Origin: Pandoraea aquatica
GTDB lineage: Bacteria > Pseudomonadota > Gammaproteobacteria > Burkholderiales > Burkholderiaceae
Length of the DNA stretch: 64,000 nt
Assembly: GCF_902459565.1 (NCBI RefSeq)
Contig: NZ_CABPSN010000001.1
Coordinates: 620,001-684,000, forward strand
Direction of reading: 5' to 3'
Shown here piece after piece: positions 28,000-37,030 of this stretch. How positions within the stretch are numbered: the stretch's first letter is position 1; every line of letters begins with the position of its first letter. The translations under genes and the position numbers were made by a program. The notes beneath the pieces were generated by a model. The model ran no database searches, had not been told where the DNA came from, and worked only from the letters and a program-made list of their open reading frames with translations.

Positions 28000-28970
28000 G
28001 GTTCACGATGCCTCTTCGCCTCGTATCGCGGCACTGTGCCATTTCGGCGGGCTGTCTCTCGATGTCGCTGAGTGCGCTGGCACAGACGTGCTCCGTCGGC
28101 ACGCCAACGCTTGCGTTCGCCGCGTTCAGTCCGATCTCGGGCTTCGCGCTTTCGGCGACCGGTACGATCCCGGTGTCATGCAACTGGCCTGTGCTCACCG
28201 GCAATCCGAACGTCAAACTCTGTCTCGCGCTGAATGCCACTCAACCGCTCACGTTGACGAATGCGGCTAATGCCATCAATTTCGGACTCTTCACAGATCC
28301 TGCGTACTCAAACGCGTGGGGCAGCAGCACGAGCAGCGTGATCTCGCTGACGATGGCGCGGCCACTGCTCGGCGGTACGGTCACTCAGAATGTGAACTTC
28401 TACGGCAGGATCGCGGCGTCGCAAACGACGGTGCCCACCACCGGCAGCAGCAACACCGTCTACACACGGGCGTTCGCGTCGACGGATACTTCGCTGCAAT
28501 ACGCGTCCTATGCCGCCCTTTCGCCCGCGCCCGCGTGCGGCACGGCCATGACAGCCGCGCCCGGCTCGCCGTTCACTGCGAACGTTACCGTCATCAACAA
28601 CTGCACCATCGCGGCTGCCAACATCACCTTCGCCACGCAATCGGCGCTCGCCAGCCCTGTCACCAGCAGCGGGCAACTCTCGGTGCAATGCACGAAGAAC
28701 GACGCGTATCGCGTGAGTCTGTCGGGCGGACTGCTAGGGACGGTCACGTCGCGCACGATGACAGGCCTCACGTCGAGCGTCGCCTATCAGCTGTATCTGG
28801 ACAGCGGCTACGCCACGATCTGGGGGGACGGCACATCGGGGACGTCGCAACTGACCGGCACCGGCACGGGGCTCGTGCAGTCCATTCCGATCTACGCGCG
28901 TGTGCCATCGCAATCGACGCCAGCCCCCGGGGTCTATACCGACACGGTCACGGCGACGATTCAGTTCTGA
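27996..28970 (+). CDS. Two-domain fimbrial tip protein (CsuE-like)
   Basis: 324 residues: signal peptide (to about residue 28, LSMSLSALAQ) and two spore coat U domains (~30-180 and ~190-324). Each domain repeats the pattern cysteine-strand-GLFTDPAYSNAWG / LYLDSGYATIWGDG and ends in a TV-rich strand; the protein closes with VYTDTVTATIQF, as the pilin does. The two-domain form and last place in the operon fit a tip adhesin. GGGAGGAT lies just before the ATG at 27996, which overlaps the usher stop by four bases. Confidence 0.88.
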   Translation: MRFTMPLRLVSRHCAISAGCLSMSLSALAQTCSVGTPTLAFAAFSPISGFALSATGTIPVSCNWPVLTGNPNVKLCLALNATQPLTLTNAANAINFGLFTDPAYSNAWGSSTSSVISLTMARPLLGGTVTQNVNFYGRIAASQTTVPTTGSSNTVYTRAFASTDTSLQYASYAALSPAPACGTAMTAAPGSPFTANVTVINNCTIAAANITFATQSALASPVTSSGQLSVQCTKNDAYRVSLSGGLLGTVTSRTMTGLTSSVAYQLYLDSGYATIWGDGTSGTSQLTGTGTGLVQSIPIYARVPSQSTPAPGVYTDTVTATIQF

Positions 28971-28998
28971 AGTGATGCGGCGACGGCGCCGGGCAAGG

Positions 28999-30141
28999 TC
29001 AGACCGCTTCGGCCCGCGGCGGTTTGAGCGGCAAGACCTGAAGGCGATCGCCTGTCTTCACGCCCAACGCCTGCGCAGCCTGCGGGCTGAGGGCGAACGC
29101 GCGGCGCTCGGGGCGACCGGTTACAAGCGTTGCACGAAAACCTTCGAGGCCAAGGCACGCCACGAGATACGGTTCCGCGTTCGGCGTCGCGGGTACGGGG
29201 CTGCCCTCATCGCCCGTGGTCGCGACGACGTTCGCCGTCAGGTAGCGGCTGTCGCGCGCCGCGCGCAAATCGGCCACGCGCGCTTCGAGCACCGGCCCGC
29301 TGTCGAAGATGTCCACGTGCGATCCGGAGCGCATGCCCTCCTGTTCCAGCAGACGCCGGGCGGGAAGCGTGTCGCGGTGCGTCACGCCGATGGCGGCTTG
29401 CGCTTGCGGCGACAGGAAGTCGACGTAAATCGGGTACTTGGGCATCAGCTCCGCCACGAATGACTTCTTGCCGATGGACGTGAGGTAATCCGCCTGATCG
29501 AAGTCGATCTTGAAGAAGTGCTGTCCGAGCGACTGCCAGAACGGGCTCTGCCCCTCGTCGTCGAAGAAGCCGCGCAACTCGGCGCACACGTACGGGCCGA
29601 ACCGCTCGGGGAATTGCGCCATGAACAGAAAGCGTGCCTTGGACAGCAACGCGCCGTTGCCATGACCGCGCCATTTCGGGTCGAGCAGCAACGAGCAGAG
29701 TTCGCTGTAGCCCGTGAGGTCGTTCGAGAGCGAGAGCGTCAGCATGCGCGACCAGACGTTCAGCTCCCGGCTCGCGTGGACAATCGTGTCCTTGCGATAA
29801 GTGTAGAACGGCTGGTCGAGACCGACGGCGGCTTCCAGCCCGCAAACCCCTGCGATCTCGCCCGTGTCGACGTCTTCCATCACGAACAGGTAGCCCTGCT
29901 CCGCCGTAGGTGCATGCCCTTCGACGGTCGCCGCCACGCGCGCCAGACGCGCTTCGAGCGCTGCCCGGTCAGGTTTGAACGACGTCATTCCGGGGCCAGC
30001 CAGCGCCGCCAGCGCAAGGAGCGCGGGCAGATCGCCGGGACGCGCCAGACGCACCACGCGTAGCGAATTCGCGACGATGTCGTCGGGGGAGGCCGCAGCA
30101 GATACACCGGAGGTCGCCGTCGCTTTCGATTGACGCGTCAT
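28999..30141 (-). CDS. astA: Arginine N-succinyltransferase
   Basis: Transfers succinyl from succinyl-CoA to the alpha-amino group of arginine (or ornithine), first step of the ast pathway. 380 residues; family blocks include LPALLALAALAGPGMTSF near residue 50, QPFYTYRKDTIVHASRELNV, GYSELCSLLLDPKWRGHGNG and FGPYVCAELRGFFDDEGQSP. Betaproteobacteria often have two paralogous subunits (AruF and AruG); only one is present here, and I cannot say which it matches best. It follows astC/argD by 120 bases with a hairpin between them. A ~25-residue polar leader precedes the first strand, so the true start may be internal. Confidence 0.92.
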   Translation of the reverse strand: MTRQSKATATSGVSAAASPDDIVANSLRVVRLARPGDLPALLALAALAGPGMTSFKPDRAALEARLARVAATVEGHAPTAEQGYLFVMEDVDTGEIAGVCGLEAAVGLDQPFYTYRKDTIVHASRELNVWSRMLTLSLSNDLTGYSELCSLLLDPKWRGHGNGALLSKARFLFMAQFPERFGPYVCAELRGFFDDEGQSPFWQSLGQHFFKIDFDQADYLTSIGKKSFVAELMPKYPIYVDFLSPQAQAAIGVTHRDTLPARRLLEQEGMRSGSHVDIFDSGPVLEARVADLRAARDSRYLTANVVATTGDEGSPVPATPNAEPYLVACLGLEGFRATLVTGRPERRAFALSPQAAQALGVKTGDRLQVLPLKPPRAEAV

Positions 30142-30170
30142 GGAAGCATCCCGAGAGTTGGATAAAACAA

Positions 30171-30203
30171 GGGCCGGAGCGACGTCATCCGTCGGTCCGG
30201 CCC
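30171..30203 (-). terminator. Terminator-like hairpin between astC and astA
   Basis: GGGCCGGA (30171-30178) pairs with TCCGGCCC (30196-30203), with inner GACG/CGTC pairs. On the minus strand it is followed by TTGTTTTATCC, a broken T run, so it may act as a partial terminator that lowers astA relative to astC. Confidence 0.5.
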
Positions 30204-30261
30204 GAAGTCCTGTGCATGGGCGCAGGTCTTGATACGTTCGTCGCGCGCTTACGCGGCCTTC

Positions 30262-31503
30262 TTAAGCAGCCTTCGCCGTGGCGGCCACCGTGGCGACCGC
30301 CTTCTCCAGCGAAGCGAGACCGGCGTCGATGTCGGCAAACGGGATGTTCAGCGACGGCGCGAAACGCACCACGTCACCGCCCGCCACCAACAGCATCAGA
30401 CCGTTCTTCTCGGATTCGACGACGATGTCCTTGGCACGACCGGCGAACGCCGGCTTGAGCACGGCACCGATCAGCAGGCCCATGCCGCGCACCTGATCGA
30501 ACACGCCATGACGCGCGTTGATCGCTTCGATGCCTTTGATGAAATGATCGTGACGCGCCTTCACGCCGTTGAGCGTCTCAGCCGTGTTGATCAGCTCAAG
30601 CACGCGGCCGGCGATGGCCGTCGCGAGCGGGTTGCCGCCGTACGTGCAACCGTGCGTGCCCGGCGAGAAGCTCGCAGCAATCTTGCTCGTCGTGAGAATG
30701 CCGCCGATCGGATAGCCGTTGCCCAGCGCCTTGGCGGTGGTCAGGATGTCCGGCGTCACGCCGTATTGTTCGTAGGCATACAGCGTGCCGGTGCGACCGA
30801 CGCCCGTCTGCACTTCGTCGAAAATCAGCAGCGCACCGTGCTGATCGCACAGCTCGCGCAGCCCCTTCAGGAATTCCGGATCGGCCGGCAGCACGCCGCC
30901 CTCGCCCTGCACCGGCTCGACGATGACAGCGGCCGTAGCGTCCGAAATCGTCGCGCGGACGGTTTCCAGATCGTTGTACGGCAGATGCATGATGCCGGTC
31001 GGAATCGGACCGAAACCTTCGGTGTACTTGGCCTGACCGCCCACGCTCACGGTGAACAGCGAACGGCCATGGAACGAGTTGTAGAACGAGATGATCTCGC
31101 TCTTTTCCTTGCCACCGCGCTCAGCGGCGTGGTCGTAGGCGTAGCGGCGCGCCAGCTTCAGTGCGGCTTCGTTCGCTTCGAGACCCGAATTGCAGAAGAA
31201 CGCCTTGTCGGCGAACGTCGCTTGCGTGAGCGCCGTGGCCAGACGCAGCACCGGTTCGTTGGTGTAACCGTTACCGATGTGCCAGACCTTGCGGGCCTGC
31301 TCTTCGATCACCTTCACCAGTTCCGGATTGGCATGGCCGAGCGCGTTGACCGCGATACCGCCGGTGAAGTCGACATACTCGCGACCTTGCTGATCCCACA
31401 TGCGCGAGCCTTCGCCGCGCACGGGCACCATCTGGGCAGGAGCGTAATTGGGCACCATCACGTCGTCGAACGTCTGGCGGGTCACAGCGATTTGCTGGCT
31501 CAT
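30262..31503 (-). CDS. astC: Succinylornithine/acetylornithine aminotransferase
   Basis: PLP-dependent class III aminotransferase, 413 residues. Visible motifs: [19 protein letters not shown] near the N-terminus, [32 protein letters not shown], the Asp-containing [15 protein letters not shown], and [14 protein letters not shown] with the Schiff-base Lys. The family covers both ArgD (acetylornithine, biosynthesis) and AstC (succinylornithine, catabolism); sitting between an amino-acid transporter and astA favours the catabolic role (inference). GAGG lies 6 bases before the ATG at 31503; an upstream in-frame start lacks a site. 200 bases separate it from the upstream ATPase gene. Confidence 0.92.
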   Translation of the reverse strand: MSQQIAVTRQTFDDVMVPNYAPAQMVPVRGEGSRMWDQQGREYVDFTGGIAVNALGHANPELVKVIEEQARKVWHIGNGYTNEPVLRLATALTQATFADKAFFCNSGLEANEAALKLARRYAYDHAAERGGKEKSEIISFYNSFHGRSLFTVSVGGQAKYTEGFGPIPTGIMHLPYNDLETVRATISDATAAVIVEPVQGEGGVLPADPEFLKGLRELCDQHGALLIFDEVQTGVGRTGTLYAYEQYGVTPDILTTAKALGNGYPIGGILTTSKIAASFSPGTHGCTYGGNPLATAIAGRVLELINTAETLNGVKARHDHFIKGIEAINARHGVFDQVRGMGLLIGAVLKPAFAGRAKDIVVESEKNGLMLLVAGGDVVRFAPSLNIPFADIDAGLASLEKAVATVAATAKAA

Positions 31504-31703
31504 GACTACCTCGTGAAATCGGAGTGCAATCTGCGATTGCGGGGCAGGCCCGGACAAAGGTCACTGCCCTGTGAAAAAACCTGGCTGGGCGCTCAGGGTG
31601 CCTGCGACGCGCCGATGTGCGGAGTCACTCGGCGCGCGTACCCTCGCATTGTAATCAGATGCGGCGCGCGGATATACCTCTGCGCGCACCGCGATCATGA
31701 GAA

Positions 31704-32426
31704 TTACAAGACTTTGCGCAAGAATTCGCGCGTGCGCTCGTGCTTCGGCGCCGTGAAGATCTGCTCGGGCTGACCTTCTTCCATGATCACGCCCTGATCG
31801 ATGAAGAACACGCGGTCGGCGACTTCACGGGCAAAACCCATTTCGTGGGTCACGACGACCATCGTCATCCCTTCTTCGGCGAGCGACTTCATGACTTCCA
31901 GCACTTCGCCCACCAGTTCCGGGTCGAGCGCCGAGGTCGGTTCGTCGAACAGCATGACCGTCGGTTGCATGGCGAGTGCGCGGGCAATCGCCACACGCTG
32001 CTGCTGACCGCCGGAGAGCTGATTCGGGAAGGCGTCGATCTTCTCGATCAGGCCCACCTTCCTCAACAACTGTTCGGCGATGGTCACCGCTTCGTCACGC
32101 TTGATGCCGTTGACCTGCATCGGCGCGAGAATCAGGTTCTCCAGCACCGACATATGCGGGAACAGGTTGAAGCGCTGAAACACCATGCCGACGCTGGCGC
32201 GCATGGCATTCATGTCCGTCTTCGGATCTTCCACGTGGAAGCCGTTGACCAGCACTTCGCCGCCGCTCACGTCTTCCAGGCCATTCAGGCAGCGCAGGAA
32301 GGTGCTCTTGCCCGAACCCGACGGTCCGATCACGCACACGACTTCCTTTTCTTCGATGCGGCAGGAAATGCCGCGCAGTACGTGCGCCTCGCCGTACTGC
32401 TTTTGCAGGTTATTGACGACGATCAC
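31704..32426 (-). CDS. Polar amino-acid ABC transporter ATPase (HisP/GlnQ/AotP type)
   Basis: 240 residues from GTG at 32426 ([12 protein letters not shown]). Walker [10 protein letters not shown] (~33-41), Q-loop [16 protein letters not shown], signature [15 protein letters not shown], Walker [14 protein letters not shown], and switch His in VVTHEM are intact. Energises import of a polar or basic amino acid with the next two genes. I prefer GTG, preceded by ACGAGG, over a TTG at 32459; it overlaps the permease stop by 17 bases, so the two are translationally coupled. Position before astC and astA suggests arginine or ornithine as substrate. Confidence 0.92.
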   Translation of the reverse strand: MIVVNNLQKQYGEAHVLRGISCRIEEKEVVCVIGPSGSGKSTFLRCLNGLEDVSGGEVLVNGFHVEDPKTDMNAMRASVGMVFQRFNLFPHMSVLENLILAPMQVNGIKRDEAVTIAEQLLRKVGLIEKIDAFPNQLSGGQQQRVAIARALAMQPTVMLFDEPTSALDPELVGEVLEVMKSLAEEGMTMVVVTHEMGFAREVADRVFFIDQGVIMEEGQPEQIFTAPKHERTREFLRKVL

Positions 32427-33162
32427 CTTTGCCGTACCTCGTTTCAAGATGTTGAACAAATGCCGACAGCACCAGCGTGATCACCCAATAGATGAGCGAA
32501 ATCGTCAGATACGGCTCCCAGTAGCGCGCGTAGGCACCCGACACCGTGCGTGCGGCGTACGCCAGTTCGGCCAGACCGATGGCCGATGCGAGCGACGAGT
32601 CCTTCACGATGGCGATCGCGTTGTTGCCCAGCGGTGGCAGCATGCGGCGGAACGCCTGCGGCAGCACCACCTTGCGCAGCGTCTGCATGTAAGTCATGCC
32701 GAGCGAGCGGGCCGCTTCGGCTTGTCCGCGGTCGATCGACTGAATACCGGCGCGGAAGATTTCCGACACATACGCGCCGGCGTTCAGCGAGATCGCCAGC
32801 ACGGCCGACATGAACGCACCGTACTGCGAACGGATTTCGCGGGCGAAATCGCCACTCACGAGCAGGCCGCCCGACGGGTTGATCAGCAGCGGCATCAACG
32901 CGAAGTGGATCAGCAGGATCTGCACGAACAACGGCGTGCCGCGGAAGAAGCTGACGTAGAAGCGCACGGGGAATTGCACCGCGTAGCGCAGGAAATACTT
33001 ATAGAAACCGTGACGCGCTTCGGCCAGACGGCCAACGCCAAGCACGAGCCCAAGTAACGTGCCGGCGATCACACAGATCACCGTGCACTTGAGCGTCATC
33101 AGCGTGCCCTCGACGAACAGGGGCATGTATTCGCTGATGATGTTCCACTGGAACCCACCCAT
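32410..33162 (-). CDS. Polar amino-acid ABC transporter permease
   Basis: 250 residues, HisM/GlnP family, about five membrane spans. [16 protein letters not shown] and the cytoplasmic EAA loop [24 protein letters not shown] (touches the ATPase) are clear. The N-terminus [20 protein letters not shown] is typical. Only one permease gene is present, so the protein may homodimerise or pair with a partner elsewhere. AAAGG lies 7 bases before the ATG. A 151-base gap with a terminator hairpin separates it from the binding-protein gene upstream. Confidence 0.93.
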   Translation of the reverse strand: MGGFQWNIISEYMPLFVEGTLMTLKCTVICVIAGTLLGLVLGVGRLAEARHGFYKYFLRYAVQFPVRFYVSFFRGTPLFVQILLIHFALMPLLINPSGGLLVSGDFAREIRSQYGAFMSAVLAISLNAGAYVSEIFRAGIQSIDRGQAEAARSLGMTYMQTLRKVVLPQAFRRMLPPLGNNAIAIVKDSSLASAIGLAELAYAARTVSGAYARYWEPYLTISLIYWVITLVLSAFVQHLETRYGKGDRRQ

Positions 33163-33207
33163 GAAGCACCTTTCTCACAAAATGAAACGGACCGGTCCGA
33201 CCGGCAG

Positions 33208-33267
33208 AAAAACGCTCGCGGCCCGGGGGTTGACGTCGTTATTGACGATCAGCTCACGGGCCGCGAG
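33208..33267 (-). terminator. Leaky intrinsic terminator between binding-protein and permease genes
   Basis: An 11-bp perfect stem, CTCGCGGCCCG (33215-33225) with CGGGCCGCGAG (33257-33267), 31-base loop; on the minus strand the stem is followed by CG and five T (33212-33208). It sits right after the binding-protein stop, inside the operon. Such elements raise binding-protein expression relative to the membrane genes. Confidence 0.65.
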
Positions 33268-33313
33268 TGGCCAGAATCTCTGGCGCGCGTGGCGCGAATC
33301 TTACACGCGTTGA

Positions 33314-34093
33314 TTACTGTTGCGGCAGGGTCGGGACGTCAGCGTCGAACCACTGCTTGTAGATCTTGGCGTAGGTGCCGTCAGCCACGATCTTCTTCAG
33401 ACCGGTGTTGATCTTGTCGAGCGCGACCTTGTTGCCCTTCTTCACGGCGATACCGAAGTACTGGCGCTTGAACTTGTTGTCGTAGACGAGCTTGAACGGC
33501 TTTTCCGGATGGCTCTTGATATAGAACTTGATCACGCCGACGTCGCCCACGGCGGCATCCACACCACCGCGATACAGCTCTTCGAGCATGAGCGGCGTGT
33601 TGTCGAAGCGGCGGATGGCGGTGCTGGCCTTGCCCAGCTCTTCCGAAACGGCGATGTCGCCCGTGCTCGAATTGACCACACCGACCTGCAGCTTCTTCAG
33701 ATCGGCCAGACCGGCGACCTTCGCGCCCGGCGAGGTGATGATGACCTGATCGGCCGGGAAGTACGGGGCCGAGAAGTCGACCATTTCACGACGCTTGTCG
33801 GTAATGGTGATGCCGGAAATGATGATGTCGCGGTCGCCCTGATCGAGCGTGGCGAAGATGCCTTCCCACGGCGTGCTGACCAGCTTGGTGTTGAAACCGC
33901 CAGCCTTGCCGATCGCCTTGATGATGTCGATATCGAAGCCGACCAGTTCCTTTTGCGGCGTTTCGAACTCGAACGGACGATACGTGCCGCCTGCACCCAC
34001 GGTGTAGGTCGGATCGGCGGCCTGCGCTGCCGGCAGCGCGGCGAAGGTCGTCAGAATACAGGCGGCAGCCAGCACCAGGCGCTTCGTCAACAT
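33314..34093 (-). CDS. Periplasmic amino-acid-binding protein (SBP_bac_3)
   Basis: 259 residues. Signal peptide MLTKRLVLAAACILTTFAALPAAQA, cleavage before ADPTYTVG. Family 3 features: YRPFEFETPQKELVGFDIDIIKAIG (ligand-binding lobe 1), ISGITITDKRREMVDFSAPYF and AGLADLKKLQVGVVNSSTG (lobe 2 with the Gly-Val-X-Ser region that holds the amino acid carboxylate). First gene of the transporter-astC-astA operon. AAGGA is 8 bases upstream. Ligand probably arginine, ornithine or a related basic amino acid (from context). Confidence 0.92.
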   Translation of the reverse strand: MLTKRLVLAAACILTTFAALPAAQAADPTYTVGAGGTYRPFEFETPQKELVGFDIDIIKAIGKAGGFNTKLVSTPWEGIFATLDQGDRDIIISGITITDKRREMVDFSAPYFPADQVIITSPGAKVAGLADLKKLQVGVVNSSTGDIAVSEELGKASTAIRRFDNTPLMLEELYRGGVDAAVGDVGVIKFYIKSHPEKPFKLVYDNKFKRQYFGIAVKKGNKVALDKINTGLKKIVADGTYAKIYKQWFDADVPTLPQQ

Positions 34094-34157
34094 ATTGATT
34101 TCCTTGGCGAGAATTCTTGAAAGAGCGCAATGATACTCCTCGCCGCCCTTGAAACGT

Positions 34158-34180
34158 AAAAAACCCGCCGAAGCGGGTTT
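34158..34180 (-). terminator. Intrinsic terminator downstream of the acetolactate-synthase-like gene
   Basis: AAACCCGC (34161-34168), tetraloop CGAA, GCGGGTTT (34173-34180). On the minus strand a run of six T follows; on the plus strand four T follow. It lies about 125 bases after the stop of the thiamine-enzyme gene and before the promoter of the binding-protein gene. Confidence 0.8.
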
Positions 34181-34306
34181 TCTAGTTGCGATCTCGCGAC
34201 GTGAAGGCGAATTCTCACGGGATGAAAATGTCTGGTTGCGCGGGCGCGAGACCGATCCCGAGCGACGCCTGCGGCGCTGCCCGGGCGCAAGCGCCGTCGC
34301 GCAAAC

Positions 34307-36139
34307 TCAGAATGCGCCCGCAGCAATCGGCCCGGCGGCCTGCCCCGGTCCGAAGACAACGTCGCGATACGTTTTACCCGCCGGAATCATCGGGTAGACG
34401 TCGTCTTCGCGGGCGACGAGCACGTCGAGCAGATACGGCTCGCTCGGGTCCGCCAGCATGCGCGCCAGTGCGGCAGGCAATTCCTCGGCACGGGTGACAC
34501 GTGCGCCTGCGACGCCATATCCGGCGGCAATCGTCACGAAGTCCGGGTACGGACGGCCGTCGTCTGCGCCATCGGGCACGTTCGGATCGACCAGCGACGA
34601 CGCCACCCGGTTGCGCGCATAAATCATGTCCTGCCACTGCCGCACCATGCCCAGCCACTGGTTGTTGATGACCAGCACCTTGACGCCCAGGCCGTAACGG
34701 CGGCACGTCGACAGCTCGTTCACGGACATATTCAGGCTGCCGTCGCCGTCGATATCGATCACCGGCACGGTCGGCAACGCGACCTTCGCGCCGATGGCCG
34801 CCGGCAAACCGAAGCCCATCGTGCCGAATCCGGCGCTGGAGAGGAACGTGCGCGGCTCGCGCAAACGCAGGTGCTGCATGGCCCACATTTGGTGCTGCCC
34901 CACGCCTGTCGTGACCACCGCTTCCGGCGGCAGCAGCGCCGCCAGCGCGGCGATGACGTCCACGCCGGTCAGCACACTGGCGTCCTTGCCTGCATCCGTC
35001 TCGCCTGCCGTTTGAGGTGCACGCAGCGGGTGGGCGTTGCGACGCTCACGCAGATACGTATGCCATGCCGGAACGTCACGACGTTTGGCGTGCGCCAGCA
35101 GTCCGGTGAACGCGTCACGCAGATCCGCATGCACGCCCAGCGTGACCGGCTTGTTCTTGCCGATTTCGGCGGCATCCACGTCGATATGGACGATCTTCGC
35201 GTGACGCGCGAACGACGCCGGATCACCGATCACCCGGTCGTCGAAGCGCACGCCGAGCGCCAGCACGAGATCGGCCTCGTTGACCGCGACGTTCGCCGCA
35301 TAGGCACCGTGCATGCCCAGCGGGCCGAGCAACAGCGGATGATCGTCGGGCACCGCGCCCAGTCCCATCATCGTGAGGGCGACCGGACAGTCGAGCGCTT
35401 CGGCCAACGCGACCAGTTGTGCACTCGTCCCCGACGCGATCACGCCGCCACCGGCGTAGAGCACCGGTCGCTCGCTCTGCGCGAGCAATGCGGCAATGCG
35501 TTGCGCCGTCTCGTCGCTCATCCCCGCAGGCACAGCGGACGTAAAACGCTTGTCCGTCGGCTGATCGGGACGTGCCTGTTGAATGTCCTTCGGAAAGTCG
35601 AGCAACACCGGGCCGGGACGTCCGGCCAGCGCACACGCTGCCGCTTCGCGCAGTGCGGCCGGGATGTCACGTGCTTCGCGCACCTGACGCGCAAGCTTTG
35701 TGACGGGCTTGGTAATCGCGACGATATCGACTTCCTGGAAGGCGTTCTTGCCCAACCAGTGCGTGGCGACGTTGCCGGTGATCGCCAGGATCGGCACCGA
35801 ATCGCTCGCGGCATCGGCGATGCCCGTCACCAGGTTGGTCGCCCCCGGACCGGACGTCGCGAGACAAACGCCCAGTTTGCCGGTCGCACGCGCATAGCCC
35901 TGCGCCCCAAAGACGGAGCCTTGCTCATGCTCCGTACGCACCAGCGTGATCGATACGCGCGAGAGTGCATCGAGCATTTCGAGGTTGGCCCCGCCCGGGT
36001 AGCAGAACACCGTATCGACACCAATATCGACCAGCGTGCGCGCAATGAGGTCTGCGCCTTTGGCAGACAGCGGAGCAACGGGCTGGGCGACGGCACCGGT
36101 CGCGGTTTCGGCAGCGGGCAGAGTCAAATCGAGTTTCAT
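34307..36139 (-). CDS. Acetolactate synthase large-subunit-like thiamine diphosphate enzyme
   Basis: 610 residues. N-terminal pyrimidine-binding domain with the cofactor-activating Glu in RTEHEQG (about residue 72), CLATSGPGATNLVTGIADA, central FAD-type domain (~215-350), and C-terminal diphosphate domain with GDGSLNMSVNELST ... NNQWLGMVRQW, the Mg-ThDP GDG-X-NN motif. MVRQWQ and the overall length match IlvB/IlvG. No regulatory small subunit (ilvH) or ilvC follows it, so it may be a stand-alone or catabolic form rather than the main biosynthetic enzyme. AGGA precedes the ATG at 36139. Divergent from an Lrp-type gene, probably its regulator. Confidence 0.88.
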   Translation of the reverse strand: MKLDLTLPAAETATGAVAQPVAPLSAKGADLIARTLVDIGVDTVFCYPGGANLEMLDALSRVSITLVRTEHEQGSVFGAQGYARATGKLGVCLATSGPGATNLVTGIADAASDSVPILAITGNVATHWLGKNAFQEVDIVAITKPVTKLARQVREARDIPAALREAAACALAGRPGPVLLDFPKDIQQARPDQPTDKRFTSAVPAGMSDETAQRIAALLAQSERPVLYAGGGVIASGTSAQLVALAEALDCPVALTMMGLGAVPDDHPLLLGPLGMHGAYAANVAVNEADLVLALGVRFDDRVIGDPASFARHAKIVHIDVDAAEIGKNKPVTLGVHADLRDAFTGLLAHAKRRDVPAWHTYLRERRNAHPLRAPQTAGETDAGKDASVLTGVDVIAALAALLPPEAVVTTGVGQHQMWAMQHLRLREPRTFLSSAGFGTMGFGLPAAIGAKVALPTVPVIDIDGDGSLNMSVNELSTCRRYGLGVKVLVINNQWLGMVRQWQDMIYARNRVASSLVDPNVPDGADDGRPYPDFVTIAAGYGVAGARVTRAEELPAALARMLADPSEPYLLDVLVAREDDVYPMIPAGKTYRDVVFGPGQAAGPIAAGAF

Positions 36140-36249
36140 GGGTACGTGTTTTCCTGCTGATTCAGTCGAACGGAAGGGGATTGTTGCGGCGAATATCACT
36201 AATAGGGATGAAGTTTACGGGGATCGACAGGTAAATGCTTCGCGTATCG

Positions 36250-36278
36250 TTGACAAAATCCCGTCAATTTCACATGAT
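36250..36278 (+). promoter_or_regulatory. Candidate sigma-70 promoter for the Lrp-type gene
   Basis: TTGACA at 36250-36255, 17-base spacer, CATGAT at 36273-36278 (4 of 6 to the -10 consensus), in the AT-rich 172-base divergent region, 34 bases before the regulator ATG. Confidence 0.5.
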
Positions 36279-36311
36279 TCATTCAAATTTACCTACGAAG
36301 AGGAATAAATC

Positions 36312-36806
36312 ATGCAAATTGACGAATTCGATGAAAAGATCCTCGCACTTTTGCAGGAAGACGCCTCACTCTCCGCCGCGCAGATCGGCGAGCGCATCGG
36401 GCTCTCGCAGTCGCAATGCTGGAGACGCATCGACCGGCTCGACGCCGAAGGTGTGATCGAGCGGCGTGTCGCACTGGTCGACCGCAAGAAGGTCGGGCTG
36501 AACGTCATGTTGTTTGCCCACGTAAAACTCGCCGGACACAATCGCAACGCACTGCCCGAGTTCTCCAAGGCGATTCAGGACTTTCCCGAAGTCCTGGAAT
36601 GTCATGTGCTGATGGGCAACGTCGACTTTCTGCTTCGCATCGTCACGCGCGACGTCGACGCTTACGAGCGGTTCTTCTTCGAGCGGCTCTCACAACTGCC
36701 GATGGTGCAGGAAGTGAACTCGATGATTGCGCTCTCGCAGATCAAGTCCACCACGGTGCTACCGATCGGCAGCGGCCAGCCCGGCGCGCATGGCAATGCC
36801 GCGTAA
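36312..36806 (+). CDS. Lrp/AsnC family transcriptional regulator
   Basis: 164 residues. N-terminal helix-turn-helix (EFDEKILALLQEDASLSAAQ, IGERIGLSQSQCWRRIDRL) and C-terminal RAM ligand domain (~70-150; VEIL-type HVLMGNVDFLLRIVTRDVDAYERF). AGAGG lies 9 bases before the ATG. It is divergent from the acetolactate-synthase-like gene and probably controls it and itself in response to an amino acid such as leucine or valine (inference from layout). A small Gly/His tail follows the RAM domain. Confidence 0.92.
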   Translation: MQIDEFDEKILALLQEDASLSAAQIGERIGLSQSQCWRRIDRLDAEGVIERRVALVDRKKVGLNVMLFAHVKLAGHNRNALPEFSKAIQDFPEVLECHVLMGNVDFLLRIVTRDVDAYERFFFERLSQLPMVQEVNSMIALSQIKSTTVLPIGSGQPGAHGNAA

Positions 36807-37030
36807 GGCAACACGCACCATTCATGACGCAGTACTGACAGATTCATGTCACAGAGCCAACCGTAAACTGTCGGCCGCTCGCTAAACAGCAGGTACCCGT
36901 TGATCGTCCTGATAAACATCGCTCGGTTCGCCAGTTCGCTGGGCGCAAAAGCCCGTGTGAACGGCGCGACGCACGTTGGACAGCGCCCCCGCAAGCCTCT
37001 ATCCTTAAGCATCCACTTCGGGAGCCTCGC

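Noticed and set aside
31608-31636. CGCGCCGA/TCGGCGCG hairpin between the ATPase gene and astC
   Set aside because: The following T run is about 30 bases away; could be chance in GC-rich DNA, so no feature assigned.
33188-33199. Perfect 12-base palindrome CGGACCGGTCCG
   Set aside because: GC-only palindromes are frequent by chance here, and the nearby terminator explains the gap better.
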